Shown: positions 59,605 to 64,000 of the stretch, one piece after another
Position numbering within the stretch: the first letter of the stretch is position 1
Layout: the number at the start of each line of letters is the position of its first letter
From: Thalassobacillus cyri
GTDB lineage: Bacteria > Bacillota > Bacilli > Bacillales > Halobacillaceae
Direction of reading: 5' to 3'
Assembly: GCF_900107755.1 (NCBI RefSeq)
Contig: NZ_FNQR01000021.1
Span: forward strand, 1-64,000
DNA: 64,000 nucleotides
Position numbers and translations under genes: made by a program
Notes under the pieces: model-generated
Seen by the model: only the letters and a program-made list of their open reading frames with translations
Told to the model about the DNA's origin: nothing
Database searches by the model: none

Positions 59605-60872
59605 TCGATTTCTTTTGCTTCTATAAAGTGCTCGAAACAATGTTCGCCAAGGGCGTTTACTAAGATTTCATCTTGCTTAAGAAGCTCAAGTGCGTCATAT
59701 AGAGTCGCAGGAAGATCTTGCACTCCATTCTTTTCACGTTCTGTTTTGTTCATGACATAGATATTGCGATCGACTGGTTTTGGTGCTTCCATCTTATTCT
59801 CGACACCGTCTAACCCAGCTGCCAACAGTACAGCCATTGCCAAGTAAGGGTTGGCTGCAGGATCGACACTTCGCACTTCGATACGAGTACTTAGACCACG
59901 GGAAGTTGGAACACGAACTAACGGGCTCCGGTTTTGTCCTGACCACGCTACATAACAAGGAGCCTCATATCCAGGAACAAGACGCTTGTAGGAGTTTACA
60001 GTCGGGTTCGTAATAGCGGTGAAGTTTGTTGCGTGTTTGATAATGCCAGCAGTAAACTGGTAAGCAACTTCAGATAGCTCAAGCTCCCCTTCTGTATCAT
60101 AAAATGCATTTGTTTTGCCTTTGAACAAGGACATGTTCGCGTGCATCCCGGAACCATTGACACCAAATAACGGTTTAGGCATAAACGTAGCATGCAATCC
60201 GTGCTTACGAGCGATTGTTTTAACAACTAATTTGAACGTTTGGATATCGTCACAGTGTTTGACTGCGTCCGAATATTTAAAGTCGATTTCGTGCTGTCCT
60301 GGCGCCACCTCATGGTGAGATGCTTCAATTTCAAAGCCCATTTCTTCTAGTTCCAGTACGATATCACGACGGCAGTTTTCACCTAAGTCAGTCGGTGCAA
60401 GGTCGAAATAACCACCTTTGTCATTCAACTCCATGGATGGTTCGCCGCGTTCATCAAGCTTGAATAGGAAGAATTCCGGCTCAGTACCAATATTGAAAGC
60501 GGAGAATCCAAGTTCTTCCATCTTTTGCAGGTTCTTTTTCAAAATATAACGTGGATCTCCTTCAAAAGGGGTCATATCCGGATTATAGATATCACAGATG
60601 AAACGTGCGACTTTCCCTTTTTCGGAAGTCCATGGGAAGACAACAAATGTCTCGAGGTCAGGAATTAAGTACATATCAGATTCTTCGATTCGTACGAAAC
60701 CTTCGATTGAAGATCCATCAAACATCATTTCATTATCCAACGCTTTGTCAAGCTGACTCAAGGGGATTTCAACGTTTTTAATAGTTCCAAGCATGTCTGT
60801 GAATTGTAGACGAATGAATTTTACGTTTTCTTCTTCAATTTTTTTGTAAATTTCTTTTTTAGTTAATCCCAT
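59541..60872 (-). CDS. glnA: Glutamine synthetase type I (GSI-alpha)
   Basis: A 443-aa enzyme forming glutamine from glutamate, ammonia and ATP; B. subtilis GlnA has 444 aa. Motifs: '[19 protein letters not shown]', '[18 protein letters not shown]', '[20 protein letters not shown]' and '[13 protein letters not shown]'. It lacks the adenylylation Tyr loop of beta types, consistent with feedback-inhibition control. The last 17 codons lie inside attR. It is co-transcribed with glnR. Confidence 0.98.
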   Translation of the reverse strand: MGLTKKEIYKKIEEENVKFIRLQFTDMLGTIKNVEIPLSQLDKALDNEMMFDGSSIEGFVRIEESDMYLIPDLETFVVFPWTSEKGKVARFICDIYNPDMTPFEGDPRYILKKNLQKMEELGFSAFNIGTEPEFFLFKLDERGEPSMELNDKGGYFDLAPTDLGENCRRDIVLELEEMGFEIEASHHEVAPGQHEIDFKYSDAVKHCDDIQTFKLVVKTIARKHGLHATFMPKPLFGVNGSGMHANMSLFKGKTNAFYDTEGELELSEVAYQFTAGIIKHATNFTAITNPTVNSYKRLVPGYEAPCYVAWSGQNRSPLVRVPTSRGLSTRIEVRSVDPAANPYLAMAVLLAAGLDGVENKMEAPKPVDRNIYVMNKTEREKNGVQDLPATLYDALELLKQDEILVNALGEHCFEHFIEAKEIEWDMFRTQVHPWEREQYLSVY

Positions 60873-60893
60873 TTATAGTTTTCCTCCTATTTT

Positions 60894-61298
60894 TTAATGG
60901 AAGAATCGTGATAATTCTCCCTGTCTTAACGATGATTTACCGTGTCTTCCAGCTGTGAGTAATTCTTGCTGGAGCATACGGCGAAGCTCTTTCTCAGAAA
61001 GATCATTATGGATTTCTTCGACTTGCTCTTGATTCATCGGTTCATTTTCAGGTGCTTCCTGCATCGACAGAACCTGTTTGATTCCTGCGAGATTGATGCC
61101 TTTTTCAATCAATGCTTTTATTTCAAGCAGACGATCAACATCATTGAAGGAAAATAATCTGCGGTTTCCTTCTGATCTCGCCGGATGGACCAGATCGTGT
61201 TCTTCGTAATACCGAATCTGCCTGGCTGACAGGTCTGTCAAGGATTTGACTATACTAATCGGGAATAACGGCATCGAACGTCTAATTTCATCACTCAT
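60894..61298 (-). CDS. glnR: Glutamine synthetase repressor GlnR
   Basis: A 134-aa MerR-family regulator: '[20 protein letters not shown]' is the HTH, and the C-terminal tail '[10 protein letters not shown]' is the part that senses feedback-inhibited GlnA. It represses glnRA under nitrogen excess. Its promoter region carries a GlnR site. Confidence 0.96.
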   Translation of the reverse strand: MSDEIRRSMPLFPISIVKSLTDLSARQIRYYEEHDLVHPARSEGNRRLFSFNDVDRLLEIKALIEKGINLAGIKQVLSMQEAPENEPMNQEQVEEIHNDLSEKELRRMLQQELLTAGRHGKSSLRQGELSRFFH

Positions 61299-61330
61299 CG
61301 ATCGCTACCTCCCTTTAATGTGATATCTTA

Positions 61331-61379
61331 ATTATAACAATGAAACAACATGTGTCAAGAGATGTTAAGAAATCTTACA
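61331..61379 (-). promoter_or_regulatory. glnRA promoter and GlnR/TnrA operator
   Basis: On the - strand TTGACA (61358-61353) and TATAAT (61336-61331) are 16 bp apart. A perfect TGTNAN7TNACA site, TGTTAAGAAATCTTACA, lies just upstream at 61363-61379. A second, weaker half-matching site overlaps the -35, as in the two-operator arrangement of B. subtilis glnRA. Confidence 0.88.
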
Positions 61380-61388
61380 TAAAAAATT

Positions 61389-61426
61389 AAAAAAACTGAA
61401 ATGAACTTCTCCATCTCAGTTTTTAC
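61389..61426 (-). terminator. Terminator of ynbB
   Basis: AAACTGA-type and TCAGTTT-type arms with ATG/CAT extension pair; on the - strand a T/A-rich run follows. It overlaps the end of the ynbB coding sequence slightly. Confidence 0.6.
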
Positions 61427-62679
61427 CCTATTTCGATTTGATGGAAACCTGCCTCAATGATTTCCCTGAGAGCAAGTTTCACGGCAATCTTCACATGTTC
61501 ATACGTAAGCCCGCCTTGCACAAATGCCATGTAAGGTGGACGGATTGGGCCATCTGCGGTCAATTCCAAACTCGCCCCCTGGATGAAGGTGCCTGCCGCC
61601 ATGATGACATCACTTTCATATCCAGGCATAGCACTTGGGTATGGGGTGACATGGGAATTGACTGGTGAGTATTTTTGAATAGCCTGGCAAAAAGCTACCA
61701 TTTGCTCTGCTGTATCGAAAGAGACGGCTTGGATTAAGTCTGTACGTGCTGTATCAAAGGCAGGAGTTGTCGTAAACCCTGCATTCTCTAATAAATTAGC
61801 AGTGAATACAGCGCCTTTTAAGGCTTCTCCGACCATGTGAGGCGCCAAAAATATGCCCTGGTACATTTCCTGGAGACTGTTTAAACTGGCCCCGGCTTCT
61901 TTCCCAATACCTGGAGCTGTCAGGCGATAGCTGCATAATTCAATCAAATCTTTTCGTCCGGCTATGTATCCCCCGGTACGGACGATTCCTCCCCCAGGGT
62001 TTTTGATCAGTGACCCTGCAATCAAATCCGCCCCGACATGGGGTGGTTCTTCCGTTTCTACGAACTCTCCGTAACAATTATCTACAAATATGATTGCTTT
62101 TGGGTGAATAGATCGGATCTCCTGAATCATATTGGCTATGTCGGCGATCGAAAAAGATGGTCGGTCCGCGTATCCTTTCGAGCGTTGGATGGCGACCACC
62201 TTTGTCTCTTGGTGAATCGATGATTTTACCTGCTTCATATCTACTGCGCCAGCTGCCGTAAGCGGGATCGAGCGGTAGTTTATGCCGTAATCTTTCAAGG
62301 ATCCTATATCTTTTCCGTCAGACCCACTGACTACCTGCTCAAGTGTGTCGTATGGCTTGCCGGTAATATATAATAATTCATCCCCGGGCCTCAACACCCC
62401 GAACAGCGCAGTTGTAATCGCATGGGTGCCGGAAATAATCTGCGGTCGCACTAATGCATCTTCTCCGCCGAATATTTCAGCATAAAGCTCCTCCAGTGTA
62501 TCTCGTCCATAATCGTCATAGCCATACCCTGTCGTAGGATTGAAATGGCTGTCTGAAACCCTCAAACGGCGGAATGCCTCTAAAACCCGTTGTTGGTTTG
62601 TCTCTACAATCGTTTGAATAGAGGTGTGCAATGGACGGATTTTTTCTTCTGATTGGGCTGCGAGTTTTTCGATATTCAT
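61423..62679 (-). CDS. ynbB: Methionine gamma-lyase family protein YnbB (PLP-dependent)
   Basis: A 418-aa PLP enzyme of the aluminium-resistance/YnbB family. 'FNPTTGYGYDDYGRDTLEEL' and 'IISGTHAITTALFGVL' are conserved, and the PLP-Lys segment is 'ADLIAGSLIKNPGGGIVRTG'. The substrate is not established; the family is annotated as methionine gamma-lyase-like. It lies between hflX and glnR as in B. subtilis. Confidence 0.9.
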   Translation of the reverse strand: MNIEKLAAQSEEKIRPLHTSIQTIVETNQQRVLEAFRRLRVSDSHFNPTTGYGYDDYGRDTLEELYAEIFGGEDALVRPQIISGTHAITTALFGVLRPGDELLYITGKPYDTLEQVVSGSDGKDIGSLKDYGINYRSIPLTAAGAVDMKQVKSSIHQETKVVAIQRSKGYADRPSFSIADIANMIQEIRSIHPKAIIFVDNCYGEFVETEEPPHVGADLIAGSLIKNPGGGIVRTGGYIAGRKDLIELCSYRLTAPGIGKEAGASLNSLQEMYQGIFLAPHMVGEALKGAVFTANLLENAGFTTTPAFDTARTDLIQAVSFDTAEQMVAFCQAIQKYSPVNSHVTPYPSAMPGYESDVIMAAGTFIQGASLELTADGPIRPPYMAFVQGGLTYEHVKIAVKLALREIIEAGFHQIEIG

Positions 62680-62699
62680 AGTAGTCGTTACTTCCTTTT

Positions 62700-63935
62700 T
62701 TATAATAATTGATGTTTCATTGGATGGTCCGGGTGGATGGCTCCGGCCAAGACATACCCTTCTCTATTTTCGTCAAAATGAAACGAGGATACGATACTTT
62801 CTCCTTTCAAACGCTGCAGTTGCTTTCCATCACCTGCTGGAATGAAAGTATGGTAGCTATCCCATTCTTTCATCAGTGTTTCTTCTATTTTATCTTGAAT
62901 CCGTTTGATATCAATCGGATCATGAACACTTACCGTAATCGACGGGAAAGCATGCGGGATGAAATCGCTGGATAACAGATCTATCTTATTGTAAACGGTA
63001 AGCATCGGTAAGTGTTCTGCCTTCAATTCGCCTAACAGCTTCAACACCGTCTTTTCATGCTGCTCGTAATCCGGGTGAGAAGCGTCAACCATATGAAGAA
63101 TGAAATCGGCTTCGGTAACCTCTTCTAAAGTCGATCGGAAAGCGGCGATCAGCGTTGTCGGCAAGTCCTGGATGAACCCCACAGTATCCGTCAACAGCAC
63201 TTGCAAGCCCGAAGGCAACTGCAGCTGGCGGGTCAACGGATCCAGCGTAGCGAATAAAAGGTTTTCTTCAAAGGAGTCACTTTCTGTCGCCCGATTGAAA
63301 AACGTTGATTTTCCGGCATTCGTATAGCCGACTATCGCAACCTGGAAAGCTTTGTTTTCCTTCCGTCTTTTCCGGTACTGTTCCCGCTGCTTCACGACTG
63401 TAGACAGCCGCTTCTTGATATCATCTATCCGGCGTCTGATATGGCGGCGGTCACTCTCCAGCTTTGTTTCCCCGGGACCTCTTGTCCCTATTCCGCCCCC
63501 CAGACGGGACAATTCAGTCCCCTGTCCGGCAAGCCGCGGAAGCAGGTATTGAAGCTGTGCTAATTCCACTTGAAGCTTACCTTCTTTTGTCTTGGCGCGC
63601 TGAGCGAAAATGTCTAAAATCAGCTGGCTGCGGTCAATGACTCGCACTTCCAGTCTATCGGTGATATTTTTAAGCTGACCTGGGGAAAGCTCTTCATTGA
63701 AGATAACTAGATCGATTTCATTTTCAGCGGCGTATGCTTTGATTTCCTGCAGTTTTCCTTCTCCTAAGTAAGTAGCAGGATGGACGCGGTCCCGTTTTTG
63801 AATAAAGGTGTTTTTCACTACACCATCAGCTGTCTCGGTAAGTGATCGCAATTCTTCCAACGAGGAATGGAACCGCTTATCATCCTGCCTGGTTTCAGCT
63901 CGTGCTACCAGTATTACCTGTTCTTTTTCTGCCAT
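62700..63935 (-). CDS. hflX: Ribosome-associated GTPase HflX
   Basis: A 411-aa GTPase (YnbA in B. subtilis) that splits stalled or hibernating ribosomes. The N-terminal HflX domain has 'PATYLGEGKLQEIKAYAAEN'; a coiled linker 'GPGETKLESDRRHIRRRIDD' precedes the G domain with G1 'GYTNAGKST', G3 'DTVGF' and G4 'NKIDLL'. It is 20 bp upstream of ynbB. The bases beyond 63935 are its leader. Confidence 0.96.
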   Translation of the reverse strand: MAEKEQVILVARAETRQDDKRFHSSLEELRSLTETADGVVKNTFIQKRDRVHPATYLGEGKLQEIKAYAAENEIDLVIFNEELSPGQLKNITDRLEVRVIDRSQLILDIFAQRAKTKEGKLQVELAQLQYLLPRLAGQGTELSRLGGGIGTRGPGETKLESDRRHIRRRIDDIKKRLSTVVKQREQYRKRRKENKAFQVAIVGYTNAGKSTFFNRATESDSFEENLLFATLDPLTRQLQLPSGLQVLLTDTVGFIQDLPTTLIAAFRSTLEEVTEADFILHMVDASHPDYEQHEKTVLKLLGELKAEHLPMLTVYNKIDLLSSDFIPHAFPSITVSVHDPIDIKRIQDKIEETLMKEWDSYHTFIPAGDGKQLQRLKGESIVSSFHFDENREGYVLAGAIHPDHPMKHQLL

Positions 63936-64000
63936 TATTTCTACCTCTTTCCATGGACGGTATCTCCTACCATCATATCAAAAGATCATTAGCTTGGATA

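Overview
The window comes from a spore-forming, low-GC Gram-positive bacterium of the Bacillaceae. The evidence is the set of sporulation genes (sspO, sspP, sirA, cotX and a cotW-like gene) and Bacillus subtilis-like gene order at both ends: hflX-ynbB-glnR-glnA on the right, then lexA-yneB-ynzC-tkt-sirA(yneE)-yneF, a ccdC/yneK-like pair, and acn with sspO/sspP on the left. The left edge is the end of an IS3-family insertion sequence.

Left chromosomal part (1-18.4 kb). A complete selenocysteine pathway is inserted between sspP and the yneK/ccdC genes: selA, selD, selB and the selC tRNA(Sec), plus a PAS sensor kinase upstream of selB. selD appears to be a selenoprotein gene itself. Its first 17 codons lead to an in-frame TGA at the catalytic position, followed at once by a SECIS-like hairpin. 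Next come an orphan mnhB-type gene, yneF, sirA, tkt, ynzC, yneB and lexA. In the lexA divergent region three SOS boxes control lexA and a 31-residue membrane peptide that sits where yneA lies in B. subtilis.

Integration zone (18.6-20.7 kb). Three direct copies of the glnA 3' end plus its terminator are present, at 18.65, 20.58 and 59.51 kb. The outer pair of the last two bounds a prophage. The first is a decayed older junction carrying a remnant of a prophage-end gene. Spore coat genes (cotX and cotW-like) and a broken ORF lie between the old and the new junction.

Prophage (about 20.58-59.60 kb). This looks like a complete siphovirus-type prophage of about 39 kb. From right to left it has an integrase and S24 repressor (+ strand), then on the - strand Cro, DUF771, AbrB, antirepressor, a DnaD-like initiator with an iteron-like array, a DnaC-like loader, small early genes, an ArpU-type late regulator, an accessory cluster, HNH nuclease with a candidate cos site, terminase subunits, portal, ClpP-type protease, capsid protein, connectors, tail tube, chaperone, tape measure, Dit, Tal/spike with an S74-like C-terminus, DUF1617, holin and M15 endolysin. 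A second accessory operon lies between the lysis genes and attL. The capsid protein carries an in-frame FN3 domain. The tail tube gene ends in a CCC-TAA shifty stop that would append a closely related FN3 domain by +1 frameshifting, as described for phage SPP1.

The most novel-looking material is the accessory gene content. Three genes at 42.9-45.5 kb and the first gene of the operon at 21.8-23.1 kb share a related ~36-nt upstream element, which suggests one regulatory scheme for lysogenic-conversion or immunity genes at two distant prophage loci. Right of the prophage, glnA, glnR (with a GlnR operator and promoter), ynbB and hflX resume the conserved chromosomal order.
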